Program-made: the position numbers and the translations under genes
In this document: piece after piece, positions 12,068 to 24,030 of the stretch
Layout: each line of letters begins with the position of its first letter
Numbering within the stretch: the stretch's first letter is position 1
Origin: Brachynemurus nebulosus
Taxonomy: Eukaryota > Arthropoda > Insecta > Neuroptera > Myrmeleontidae
Assembly (NCBI GenBank): GCA_035578155.1
Contig: JAPWDM010000001.1
Coordinates: 168,861,498-168,925,497, forward strand
Direction of reading: 5' to 3'
DNA: 64,000 nt
Notes under the pieces: model-generated
The model's input: only the letters and a program-made list of their open reading frames with translations
Database searches by the model: none
Told to the model about the DNA's origin: nothing

Positions 12068-12071
12068 TTAA

Positions 12072-13694
12072 GGACACAAATTAAGAGAAAATTTTTACTC
12101 AAGTTTATTTTTGAATTTACATATCTATTTGAGACCCGTTCAGTCAACAGTGTTTATATCGGTTTTCACTGAAATCACTTGAACAGGAATTTTAACAATG
12201 CAATTTTAAAACGAAATTGTTATATCATTATTATAAATTTGAGGATTACTGGTAGTTTTAAAACAAACTAATATTTAAAGAACTTCTAAACATATTTTTC
12301 CATTTAAAAAATTATAAGTTTATATCATTAGCTCGATAATTTACTTTTGAAACTTCACTCTTACCGATTAACATCTTGTAGCAGGCATCATGACGCTGGC
12401 CGGAAGTTTTTTTGTAATCAAAATTTAATAACCTCAATCGATTGTAGGCCGTTTGTAGATGTTTGTAGTATATTTATTTTCGTTTGTAACCCTTTAGTTT
12501 ATTTGTAATTAACAATCAAAATTTTGTAGTGAAGTTAGCCGGAAGCAATCGTGAATGTAATTTTTTTGGTAACAATAGAAAGATTATCGTTTGTGGTGTC
12601 TAAATATAACAGTAAAATGTTAGTAGGGTCGCCTGATGAAGCATAATTAATTAAAAAGTTATTTTAAAAAATTGCGCATGCGTATCATTTTAAATTTGCT
12701 CCATGTGAGTTCGTTATTTTAAATTTGAGGCATGTATAAGTTCGGCATCACACAACGGGGTTGGGGTTGAGTCCTTTACAAAACCCTCAATTTTTACCAT
12801 TGCCGCAACGGGAAAAATAGGAGTTTTGTAAAGACCTTATATACTTATGAGTTTTTTTGACAGTTTATGTCAAAAGTTGGAGGGGGGGCACTTTCAAGTT
12901 TCTGCCTCGGTTCAAAAAAATCGTAGATCCGGGGCTGTCACGATAACACATGGCGTATTAAGTAACATTGTCGATATATTTAGTTATTTTAATAATAAAC
13001 CTTGAAGAAAATGTGCTCAAAGTCTGTGAAAAATTTTCCAATGAGCAACCCTGACTTAATACGTATCCCAAATGCACTAGCCGAATTTTTATTCTTTTTT
13101 CCATCTAGTTTATCTCTCTTAATATGATATGTTTTTAATAATATTTCTTATCTGTCAACGTCCAGTTGTTGTATCATTCAAAACTGATAGTTATACTAGA
13201 GAGAACAACAAGAGGAAACAAAATTATGTTTCGCAAACATAATTTATAACTGTCCCAATTTATAATCGTCGAATCTTCCCAATATGATTGCATATACAAT
13301 TCACTATTCGTTATAAATCAGTCAAAATATTTCATGACAACATTCTATGTATCTACACAATTGTGAAATATGTAGCTGTGTAAATACAAACATTATTGTC
13401 CGGTTAAATAAATTTTGTTCACTTGAATTTGATAATATGAGTCGTCTAATTTCAAAACTCGCTATACTTATTCAAAACAATTTCTCAGAAAAAAACGGAA
13501 AGCTATTTTGAATCAAACTTTACAAAAATAATAAAGTTATAACATTGAAAACGTTTAACGTGCAGTTTAAATAACGTAGAAGCTCCTAAATAGCGGGTTT
13601 TGAAATTAGACGATTCATATTGTAGATCTATGTAATAGCATGCCTGAATATTTATTTAAAATTTCTAACAATCTCTTTGTTTTTATTATTTCAG
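12072..13694 (+). other. Probable intron upstream of the large exon
   Basis: No other exon or clear transposon was recognised here. The last 30 bases form a good 3' splice site: branch-point-like CTAAC at 13665-13669, a pyrimidine-rich stretch, and TTTCAG ending at 13694. The intron's 5' end cannot be placed. Confidence 0.65.
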
Positions 13695-16600
13695 AAAAAA
13701 ATTTACCCACTGTAATATGCCCGACTGGAAGTGGAAGTAAAGAGAATTCAACGTATTCTGTATACGAAACGAATCAGGATGTAGATGAAGATACAAAAAC
13801 TATTTTAAGTGAAATATCCTCATTAGAACTAGACGAGGATCTAGAAAAGAACGATAATGAATCATGTGCAATAAAACACCATAAAGATTCGAACAATTTA
13901 GAACGAAATTTTAGAGATTTAGAAAATGTACAGCAATTAATAACAACACTTTCCGACCGAGTACAAAATATTAATTCAGTAATTACAGATATTTATTTAG
14001 AAGAACAAAAAGCAAACAGGGTACAAAAACATTTAGAAGAAACACTTAGGGAAATTAAGGACAACGATAACGATAGTCAAGAAACAACGCGAAATATGGA
14101 AGTACAAAAAATCACGGAGACGCTAATGGCGTTCTTAAATCGACTCAATTCAAACCACCAACAACAAAAAAGTTGCCATTGTTCAAAGGAGGCGCAAACA
14201 AACGACACTGAACTAACAAAACTTATCGAATTAATGGTGCCTCAAATATTAACACAATTAAAAAGTGGTTCAACTAATTTACCGGTTGTGAATATGTCCG
14301 ACATTGATAAAGACATTCGAACCATGGAATTGACAACAAAAACTGCCACATCCCCATCCGATGATAGTTCATTAAGTCCGAAATTAGCACCACTCGCAAC
14401 CGTGGACGACCTAATTTACGGGGACGAAGAATTGTATTCACTACTGTATGAGGATAGTATTTTAGAAGCACCCGTTGAATTCCGGAAAGCAGACAGTGAA
14501 GAAAACATTGAAAATGAAACACGGAAAGTAGGCCACGTAAATGAGAACAAAGAAATAATAAAAGAGGTCGACAACAAGAACACATCACGCTCTGATTCGA
14601 ACGAGCAAATTTTAAACAATAACGACTCACAAACATCTATTGATGAAATTAAAATCAACTCTGAAATCAAAATTGTTGACAATAATGTGACAAACGACGA
14701 GATTAAGAAAAATGCAAATGAGTATCAAGTATCAGTGTCCAACACCACTAGTACGAGCAACGACGTTATTTTAGAGGACGTAGCCGAAACAATAACAAAA
14801 TATGGAAACAATTTCATGAACCATGAAATAATAATGAACAATAAAACACCGGATATAGGGTCTGTCAGTATCGCTAACACTGATGGGTGTTGTATTACCA
14901 TTGACAAACAACAAGCAAAGGGTGCAGAATCAACGGAAAACAATCGAAATATTACAACAGACAACGATGTAACCGGTTTCCACGATGTTGCTGTTAATAA
15001 TAAAAATCATTTATTAATAAAAGACAACGATGATTATAATACTAAGACAACAGTGAAGGACCGTAGTAGTAGTGGTATTGAGAACGCGCGTGGTGCATTA
15101 CCATCATCAACGTCAGCAAGTGGTGGGGATCAACAACAAACAAGTAGTGTACCAGAACCGCAAGACAATGACCAAAGTGTTGTCATTGAATCGTCACATC
15201 AATCGCAACAACAACAACCGTTGATGCAATTAACGTGCTGCGACAAATGTTCGTTCGGCCACAACAGACAGCGCAAGATTAAGAAACATATCGAAAATGT
15301 GAAAAAGTTCTTTGCAAGTCAACAGAACAATTTGTGCGAGGATGACTACAGTGAAGTGAAAAAGACACTGGAACAGTTGATAGAGAGCGGCGACAATATT
15401 ATGGAAATAGATACGCAAACGGTGCCAAGTAATGACAACAATCATGGAAACAGTTGCAATAGATACTATGATGAGGATGGCAACGGTAGCGTAACCAACA
15501 CTATCATCAGTACCAAGGATGAACTGGTTACGGCGAAATCTAATCTTACAGGTGAAATATATTGTTCGCTACAATGTTTTGGTATACCCGCAAACGTGGC
15601 CTCGCACGCTTTCATCATACGTCGCACCAATTCACCAGATCACTATAATTGTCCGATCGTGGTGACGCCGAAAATCACTGAAATGGTTAAAAGTGAATGT
15701 AGTAATAACGCAATTCAAATACTGTCCACCACTGGTGAATGTAATAACAATAACAGTAACGCACTTCCACAAACAAAAACAGATGCCGTTGATAGTGGCG
15801 TTGGCGTTGTATGGGGTCAAGATGCAAAAATCAGTTCAAGGATTCATCAAGCCGTTAATGACAGTGCGACAGTAACGTCGAGTGACAATTTAATTTCGAA
15901 CGCAACAAAAGAAAATTTCAATATTTTCAAATCAAATGATGATAACGAGAATGTCGTCGATGAAATAGCTAATAGCAACGGCGGTGAATCAATATTTATA
16001 AAATCGACGTCGTCGAGCGTCTGGAATACAACAGAACAACGTTTTGAATCGGTGAACGACGAGAGCACTGGTAGTGGTTCAACAGCAGTGGCGTCTACAG
16101 AGGTGGTGCAAACATCGATCGAGAACGTTGTCAGCTCATTGCCAACCAGCGGCGGCGCACCATCACCACCGGCAGCACAGGCGCTTCACGCACCGTCTCC
16201 ATCAACGGCGGCCGTCACGGCGCCGCAAACACACATCGTCGACACCGTCACGAATAGTAGTACTCCTCATGTACACAGTTTGAACACAAGTACTGCTACC
16301 TGCCGGACTGTAAACAAAAATCCAACCTTATTAACATCATCAGGTGAAGATTTTGTGAAAAATCTTGACGGGAATCAATCAGAATCAGTGCTATCCACCA
16401 CACGGAATCAATCAAAGGAAAGTGATCACCGCCGCGATGTAATAAACAACAGTGATTCAAGTTTTGTGTGGCAATTTGTGAACGGTCGTTTAGTTTTTAA
16501 AAAACTCGAATCCGACCACAAAAGTGATTCGAAAAACGAAGAAGATAAACTTACAAGTGAAACAGAAAGTGTTGAAGGGAAAAACAGTTCAAGGACCGTA

Positions 16601-17888
16601 AGTGCTACAATCAGGGAGAGTGATGCGGCTGTGATCAAACAACAAAATAACAGCGGTAGCAGTGACGATGTGACAACGTACAGTTTGTTCGATGCAATCG
16701 AAAAGTACGCGGATCGTATCGAAAGTGAAATTGCCAAGTGTTCGCGAGAAACCAATGAATTGAATCAAATTATCGAAAATAAAAACAATACGAGTGCCAG
16801 TGTCAGTGCCACAACCCAGAACCCACACAACAACAATGTACAAAACGGGATCTTAAGTAGTCGCGATTTAAACAAGGGTGTCTTTGACGGACATGTGCGA
16901 TTAAAACGTTTAGAAAACAAATTAAAACAGGCGGCCGGATTGATTCCCACCGCCACTACTAGCGGCGATAATAGCGAAAGTGTAAATTGTTGTACAATTA
17001 ATACTACGGATGCTACGAATGATAAAGAGAGGATAGTAATTAGTGGTGTTGATCAAAGTAGCAGTGTTGAAAACCAATCATCTGTTGTGGTTAGTGACAA
17101 TGGTGTGCTGCCGTCTGCTGCGGCAAACAATTTTTTCAATAGTAAATGTTGTGAGTTTGATGTTAGTAAGGTAGCTGATTTTGGCAGTGGCTGCTATCCC
17201 GAGAGTGATTTCTATGTGGTGTACGATGAACTGGAGGATGATGACAATGGCTCATCCACATCGTCTTGCTGTAGCGAAGAGCATTATCATTTAATTAATT
17301 GTGCGACAAATCTAACGGCGTCAACGATGCGTGGGGACACGGGCAACGAGCTTGGCAGCGGGGATCAACAGTCGCAACAGCGGGGGAGCATTGTTAAACG
17401 TCACAATCCGGATCACGAGAACTTGAAGTCATTGTTGAAGAAACCGAGTGGCAAAGGTAAAAACAGTGAGAAGAAGAATAATCGTGTTGTGTTCAATGAG
17501 AAACGTAATGAATTCTTTGACGCCGATTATATAATTTTAATACGTGAGGATTGTGATTACGACGAGGAGGATGACGATAGCGTGTGTACCTGTAATCAGC
17601 ATGAGATGGTGCGTTTGACATGTTGTGAACCGAATTGTAATTGTAACAGTTATGAAAGTGGTGATTATGAACAGACGCCGCCAAGTCCAAAATTTGCACC
17701 GCCGTTGGAATTTGTGGACGCGGTGACACTGAGTCCACCGGAGGGCTATAAGGATATGGATTTAGGCGAACAACAAATTGCTGCACTGCAACAATTGGCC
17801 CGACAACGTGCACAAATACAGGGCGCTGTGTGCCGCGATTGTAGCTCAGCGGCTGCCATTGCACAACATCATCAACCATTGTCTGATG
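13695..17888 (+). CDS. Large internal exon (4,194 nt) of an unrecognised host protein
   Basis: The frame is open without interruption for about 1,398 codons between an acceptor (CTAAC branch-like site, TTTCAG at 13689-13694) and a donor (GATG|GTAAGT at 17889). A Met codon at 13640 lies upstream of the acceptor and is probably intronic. Both ends are phase 1 and the length divides by three, so skipping would preserve frame. Most of the protein is Asn/Ser/Thr/Asp/Glu-rich and probably disordered, with short Gln runs near 15206. A coiled-coil-like segment (about 13912-14060) starts RDLENVQQLITTLSDRV. A Cys/basic patch (LTCCDKCSFG, about 15229) and a helical stretch near 16678-16780 follow. The terminal third is more structured: LKSLLKKPSG, an RVVF motif (17483-17494) followed by FFDADYIILI, an acidic run, a Cys cluster (17580-17655) and a hydrophobic/proline segment before the donor. 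RVxF is a known docking motif for protein phosphatase 1; binding here is inference. I do not recognise the family. Terminal exons are not visible. Confidence 0.9.
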
Positions 17889-18994
17889 GTAAGTCCGAAG
17901 AAACAAATCATTTTTGTTTTTTTTTAAATTTTTAAATGACACCGCCTGACTAGACGTTGTCTTTGTCCATTTAATTAATCGTCCCTCCAACTCAACAGTG
18001 AGATATTGTCAAAATAGCACTATTGAGAATTAAAGTTTTCGAGTTTTTTCAATTTATAACAACTTCTACTTAAATTAATTGTTAACTATTGTAACGCTTT
18101 TATAAAGACCAAAATTATATTTTCTGCTGTCGTTACTAGTTTCAGGAACATAAATTCGAACCTTCGAATAATTATAGCAATTTTATTGTAATTTTATTGT
18201 AAATATCCCAGTGTTACTTTTTAAAAATTTACAAAAAATATTAATTTATAAGAAAATATCCCAAGATTCTGCTAACTTATATTAACAACTTCGATACAGA
18301 AATTTAAATAAACAAAAAAATAATAATTCTAATTTAAAAATATAAATTATTAGTTACTAATACTAAATTATTAATCACTATTACTATTATCATCTTACAA
18401 CTCATTCTTAGATTTACTTGTTGTTATTAAAATTTCATAAAAATTGAGGTATACGTTTGGTAATCTGATTTGACTTAGCTAGGGCTAAATTTAATATTTT
18501 CTTACCACGAGAAACCATTTTCGCATCATTTTTAAATTACCGTTTGGTTATAAACTGGTTTCTTAAAAATATTGCTTAATGAAATATTCTTCATTTATGT
18601 TCTACAAGTTCAAAAAACTTTGTTGTATTACACAACATTGTGTAAATATCTCAACGTAATACCAAATAAAAATATGCAGTATCATTTTCTACAATCGAAC
18701 ATTGCGATATGGTCAATATCTCAGTGTTCGACTTAGAAATATGGACAATTGTACCTCGTTGAACACTGGTTTTTCTGGCATAACTTTTTAAATATCAAAT
18801 GGACAACATTCTTCAGTACAGTATTTTCGAGTACTCGAAAAATGGAATACGACAGTGTCAATAACTCAATATGGCCATTTTTGAAGATATCCCACTGTAG
18901 TATTGGAGGGACGAAATGTAAACATTGGAAATGAATAGACAAGTTGCGAGTTAGTTTATTATTCAGTCGTGCAAATCCAATTGTGAATGATTAA
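17889..18994 (+). other. Probable intron downstream of the large exon
   Basis: Starts with a consensus GTAAGT donor. If the intron were retained, translation would stop at 17933-17935 after 15 extra residues. The remainder is AT-rich, and no second exon or acceptor can be supported. Confidence 0.6.
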
Positions 18995-19645
18995 CAGACA
19001 TGAGAAAAAATGGTCCCTAGCAGAATCGCCATATAAAATATTTTATACTGGGGGGCTACGGATGGAACTGGAGGGCTGTTACTGTTAATACTACATCATC
19101 TATGTTGTGTGTGTCCGTTTGTGTTTTTTAATTCCCAATATTTTATGAATCATTTTGTTTGTTATCTATACATACATATCTCTATATTGTTTCTAATGCA
19201 AAAACTAAATCAGGTTGAAACATGTGAAGGAGCGATTGGAGTGATACAATCTACTGATCAATCGATTTTGTTTATATTAAAAGCAGGTATAAAGAAGGTG
19301 AGATATACATGTTATTTAAATAATTACAAAGGAAATAGAGATATGTTTACATTATAAATATTTTCAATTCGATTTAATTAATTTCTATTATAGTTCACCA
19401 CTTATTTATTAAACATTAATTTTTTAAAATTATTTTTAAAGTTAGAATTATATATTAAATTATTAAAAATAGGAAATTTTTAATTTTTACTGATTTGTTC
19501 TCAAAAGTTTCCTTAGGCTAGTATTCAAATCCAGAGGAAAACCCTAAGCCTTGTAATAAAATTTACAGCCCTCCCCCCCCCCAAACCAAAATATTTTATA
19601 TGGCGATTCTGTTAGGGAGCACTGTTTTCCCAAGTCTGATGATCA
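18995..19645. mobile_element. TIR element with about 80-bp arms
   Basis: The left arm (18995-19078) and right arm (19565-19645) are inverted copies sharing a 25-bp identical core around AGAATCGCCATATAAAATAT (19022-19041 and 19593-19612) plus flanking GGGG/CCCC runs and GGTCCC/GGGAGC blocks. The interior is short and T-rich, and the one open frame (19109-19357) does not look like a gene. Limits approximate; superfamily unknown. Confidence 0.7.
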
Positions 19646-20190
19646 GTCAGTGACATAATTGATTTATTCGAAACTATCAATCAGAGAGTAATTTTAAATA
19701 TTTAATCTTTTTTTCCGCATTATATAAATATTTTTTATAATGTAGAAATGTGATGTATATTGAAATTAATTACTATCAGTACATTATTTTATTAAATAGA
19801 CGCAATTTTTATAATCAAAATACATGAGTCGTTGTGAAAAAATTGAAAATATTTGAAATGCCTTTGAGCTGCATCATTTATGTAATTCATTTGTATCTTT
19901 TCATTTATTTTTACAAATTCTAGCAATCAAAATAGGATACATTAACTTCTAACATATTTATCGTGGATTTTTTTTATAATTTTTCATTCCATTGACTCAT
20001 ATTTACAGTAACCCAATTGTTTTGACGACAGTTACAGAATTAAAGAATCTCCTGTCACATAGACTATTTTTTTGTTTTTTTGTAGACAAATATTTAAACC
20101 CAAAAAATAATACAAGACATAATAGTACACGTAGGAATAATAATGGGATTTTACATCCATTTTCTAAACTTTTATTTAATATACAGACGT
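19646..20190. other. AT-rich non-coding DNA, nothing recognised
   Basis: No supportable feature. Confidence 0.55.
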
Positions 20191-20197
20191 CACCAAC

Positions 20198-20398
20198 CAG
20201 GGCCCGCTCCAGGGGAGGGTAACCCGAGTATTTGCCTGGGACGGCGTTTTTACAACTAACGTGCAAAAAGAAGGTCACCGGTTGTGTCAAGGGCGGTATT
20301 ATAGAGCTTACGAGCAAAAAAAAAAAGTTGCCGGTTTCATACCGGGGCGGAATTTTTCCTTTTTGCCCGGGACGGCGTAAACGCTAGAGCGGGCGCTG
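20198..20398. mobile_element. hAT-type MITE, GC-rich, 201 bp
   Basis: The ends are CAGGGCCCGCTCCAG and, in reverse complement, CAGCGCCCGCTCTAG. The 7-bp direct flank CACCAAC (20191-20197 and 20399-20405) fits an 8-bp hAT duplication with one changed base. The interior has alternating GC-rich blocks and poly-A/T. Non-coding. Confidence 0.8.
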
Positions 20399-20405
20399 CA
20401 CCAAC

Positions 20406-21122
20406 ATTTTTTTTTTGCATGATTATCTACGTATACGTTTTTTAAATATACCAAAAAATAATCCAAACACTGTACGCTGTAGTTAACTTCACAATTTTTT
20501 TTCCCATTTTTCTTGAAAGTCAATTTACAGAGAATAATAATTTAAAACGTACCTAATGTGATTTTTTCGCTCTTTGCGATTGGCCAATAGAAAAGGCGTA
20601 TAAGTATGAAAAAAGTACCAAATCTTCAAATATTATTTGTTTTGTTAAAAAATAACTGCTTTGAATCGGAAAGTGTAACACACAAAAAAGTAGGCTGATT
20701 GCACTTCCTAGAACTAAAATACTGGAAGGGAAATTTTTTCCCACCTTATATATTTTTCAACATAGAAATGGTAGAATTATCGCTGAACTAGAATGTACGA
20801 AAGCAAATCACACATATTATGTAAATACGTATATGCTTCTTTTGAAATTATTCGTTCGTAAGAATATAAATTTCCAGGGTACACGAAAAAAAACTGATTA
20901 GTCTTTAGTAATATAGAAAACTCTTCTAAAATTACTGACAGTGTGACATATTATTATTTATTTTAATACGCACAACATTTGTATATTATTTTTGCGAAAA
21001 CTATTGATCCTCCTAATCTCCATTAATATTGCTTTCAATAAGAGCTGGTGATGATCACCACAGATAACTGAATTTTTCTTAGGGGAATTCTAAGAAAACT
21101 TAGAGAAGCAACTAATTTTTAC

Positions 21123-21155
<33 letters not shown>

Positions 21156-21620
21156 CTATATTATAATTATTATTTATCAAAGATAAAAGATATCAAATTT
21201 AAAAATAATGACATTTCCTTGATAATTTTATTAATTAGCATTTTTTTTTTATATTTTATAAAATCATAAAATGTAATTATTTTCTGCAACATGCGCGTCT
21301 CAGTTTACTGACTTCAGACCATTTAATGAATAACAACTGTTCTAAATAAAGGAGAAATAATGAATGCACTTTGTCAACAAAATATGTCTTTTTCTTTTGC
21401 ATACTATTGCATTTTTATGATGGTAACTAAAGGAATATTTTTTATTTTTTTGAATAGTTAAAAAGATATTAATCTTTTTTTTTTTTTTTTAAATATGAAT
21501 TCATTCAGTTTCTTTAATAAATCTAACTGTAAGTGATACAAATTTTATTTTTCACTTATTGGTACACGAGAGGGTTATATTTTTTTCAGATAATTTTGTG
21601 TTTGTTTAACGAAAATTGTT
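20406..21620. other. AT-rich non-coding DNA with T-homopolymers
   Basis: Poly-T runs near 21126-21152 and 21240 are visible. Nothing else can be supported. Confidence 0.55.
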
Positions 21621-21814
21621 TAAAATTAAAAGACAATTTTTACTTGGCCAATACCACTTTATTTAAAGTTTTTAAAATCTGTAACATATTTCGGACCCAT
21701 ATGACCATTAACGAACAGTTCGATAACGGCCGTATGGGTCCGAAACATGTCACAGATATTTAAAAACTTTAAATAAAGTGGTATTAGCCAAGTAAAAATT
21801 GTCTTTTAATTTTA
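21621..21814. repeat. Near-perfect 194-bp palindrome
   Basis: Two arms of about 95 bp meet at GAAC-A-GTTC (centre near 21717). Differences between the arms are a few substitutions, mostly transitions, and one indel. Arm blocks include TAAAATTAAAAGACAATTTT, CCACTTTATTTAAAG and TTTCGGACCCATA. A transcript would fold into one long hairpin. Probably a foldback MITE; no target duplication identified. Confidence 0.93.
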
Positions 21815-22344
21815 AAATGGAATACCATAAAGTAACGCTCAAATCTATCAAATATCGAAAATTGTTTACTTAGCAATATAATGAGAATTGTTGACTCGTA
21901 AAAACACGACAGCGTGACTGGAGTGTTTTTGGGTTGACAATTCTTCTCGTTAAATTGCTTTTAGGCAACATATTTGTGCTGTAAGAAACACAATTTTTAA
22001 AAAAATTTGACTTAGATATAATAGGATAAGGCAAGTTAACGAGTACCTAAAATAAATTATTATAATTCATATTAAGTTCTATTTTACCCCAAAGAATTTC
22101 AAATTTATTTAATAATTTGCTACTAGGATTCCTAAAACAGAAAACCAATGAAATGTTCTATATCATTTTTTCACTGCAAGAATGAAAAAAATTACACATT
22201 CTTCTGAGACTTATTTAACATAAGTTAAATTTTCATTAAAATTTTCTTTTTTTCAGTCTTACTTATTCTGAATACTTAATTTAAAGTTAAAAGTTATAAT
22301 TAAATATCTACATAAAATTATAAGAAAGTAAGTAAGAATGTTAG
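21815..22344. other. AT-rich non-coding DNA, nothing recognised
   Basis: No supportable feature. Confidence 0.55.
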
Positions 22345-22563
22345 GCGTGGAACTTACCCTTAAACAGATGCTTAGAAATTGAAATAGTGACCACGAGAGT
22401 TTTTTTTTTTAATCGATACCAAATTTAAAATAAAATAACAAATTCAAATACTTTTTTTTATATATTTGACAAGTAATCGTATAAACATTTGATTTTAGTC
22501 TACGTATTCATTCTAAAATATCATATTTTCAATAGTTATCTCTCTCTAAAAAATTATTATAAA

Positions 22564-22630
<67 letters not shown>

Positions 22631-22850
22631 ATTGTGCTTATAGAATAGTACTAATACAAAATTTATACATGTATCTTACCTAATACTTTCATTAGTTTCA
22701 ACTTTTCACAGTGACGCCGACATTTGATAAAAAAGTAGTATTGGAATTTTTTATTCCTTTTTACATTTTGAATCGATTAAAAGAAAAATCAGCCACTAGA
22801 ACGCTCGTGGTCGCTTTTTGTTAAAAATTAGGGTTAAGTTCCTCCTCTAT
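22345..22850. mobile_element. Degenerate TIR element containing (AT)n
   Basis: GGAACTTACCCTTAA ... GACCACGAG at 22349-22400 is matched inverted by CTCGTGGTC ... TTAGGGTTAAGTTCC at 22802-22845, giving imperfect arms of about 50 bp. The interior carries the (AT)n tract at 22567-22628. Superfamily unknown. Confidence 0.6.
22567..22628. repeat. (AT)n microsatellite
   Basis: About 62 bp of pure AT repeat inside the degenerate TIR element. Confidence 0.97.
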
Positions 22851-22865
22851 GTTGAGGACATATTA

Positions 22866-23265
22866 GTTGTGTTCCAGCATCGCATGTCTGACAGTCCGCA
22901 AACTGTTTGCACATGCGAAACCGTTCCAGCAAAACAAAATGTACATTTTGTACATTTTGTACAAAATGTACAACGTTCCAGCATCATTTCTGAGATGTTT
23001 TCAATTTGTTCCGAACTGTCAGAATTGTCAGCGGACTTTTGAATGGACAAATTGTCCAATTATTTATTTAATGAATTGTAATTAGTGTTACCAAGGCACT
23101 GAAGTGAAAGTCTATAGAATGTCAGAAACGAATTTAAACCGTTCCAGCACATTGTACATCCTGTACATTACAAACAAGTTCGTTACTTGTTTGTATTCGA
23201 ACATGGTTACAAACAAATTTGTAACTTGTTTTGTACTTGTCCAAAAGTAGATGCTGGAATACAAC
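22866..23265. mobile_element. 400-bp TA-flanked MITE built of small palindromes
   Basis: TA at 22864-22865 and 23266-23267 flank inverted ends GTTGTGTTCCAGCATC and GTTGTATTCCAGCATC. The motif GTTCCAGCA recurs inside at 22871, 22923, 22975 and 23141, the first three exactly 52 bp apart. Between them lie short palindromes around TGTACATTTTGTACA, CTGTCAGAATTGTCAG, TGGACAAATTGTCCA and AACAAGTTCGTTACTTGTT. TA duplication suggests Tc1/mariner-type mobilisation. Non-coding; the overlapping frames on both strands are by-products. Confidence 0.82.
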
Positions 23266-23267
23266 TA

Positions 23268-24030
23268 TTAACTAAACAATTTTAACAATTTAAAATCACC
23301 TAGCAACGTGTTTCACTAATCATTAGAATTACACTTTAAATTTTGTTTTATTCGATGAAGTAGATTTCTCCACCAGGATTATTAGATAATTAATTATTTA
23401 GGCAATATATTAAACCACTTCATAGTAAGCATTATTTCCATAAAACGATAAATCACAAATTTTGATACTTTTTTAACAGTAAATAGAGATTACACCCGTA
23501 ACAAAAATTTGAATAATTTATTTGCAATCTGATTATCGTCCCATTCCAAGTTTAATTTTGGGGAAAAATCCGATTACAAAATTAATAGTTATGCTACTGT
23601 CGTAGGTATGTACGTATTGCGACAAAAAATTTCATTCGTGCGACAAACGTGGTTGGAAATTAAAAAAAGCTAATTAAATAAAACCTGTCTGTTATGGTTC
23701 TATGTTTATTTTTTTTTCTGTACATCGCGTTTTCACAACATCGTCAATACATGAAGAGCCAGCGTATGATGTTATAGAATGTTTTTTATGGATTTTCTCT
23801 CCCCTTTTTTTTTGGAAAATTTTAAACTTCAGTCTATGTAGATAGGTTGACATCTACATAAATGACCATGTTATCGTATGATCAAGGAAACAGGTGATAA
23901 AAATCTGTTAAAAATCTGATTGTACACAAATGACCTCAGATAAGGAAAGATAACTGCGAATGCATTCATCAGACGGACATAAAAAAAGAAATTTATCAAA
24001 TATTATTTATTATGCTTTTAAAATAAACTA
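23268..24030. other. AT-rich non-coding DNA, nothing recognised
   Basis: No supportable feature. Confidence 0.55.

Noticed and set aside
13640..13694. Met at 13640 as the translation start of the large protein
   Set aside because: A strong branch point, pyrimidine tract and TTTCAG lie between this Met and the coding-like sequence; the intervening residues look like translated intron.
14274..17990. Several open frames on the opposite strand or other frames of the large exon (for example 17493-17990 minus, 165 residues)
   Set aside because: They lie entirely within or across the strong + strand exon, have no recognisable domain, and are expected by-products of its composition.
19109..19357. 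Frame of 82 residues with a hydrophobic start as the next exon of the large gene
   Set aside because: It lies in the interior of a TIR element, and no acceptor in the required phase stands out.
22866..23265. CRISPR-like array because of regularly spaced GTTCCAGCA
   Set aside because: The repeats are short, spacers are palindromic and not unique, the ends are TA-flanked inverted repeats and the DNA is eukaryotic.
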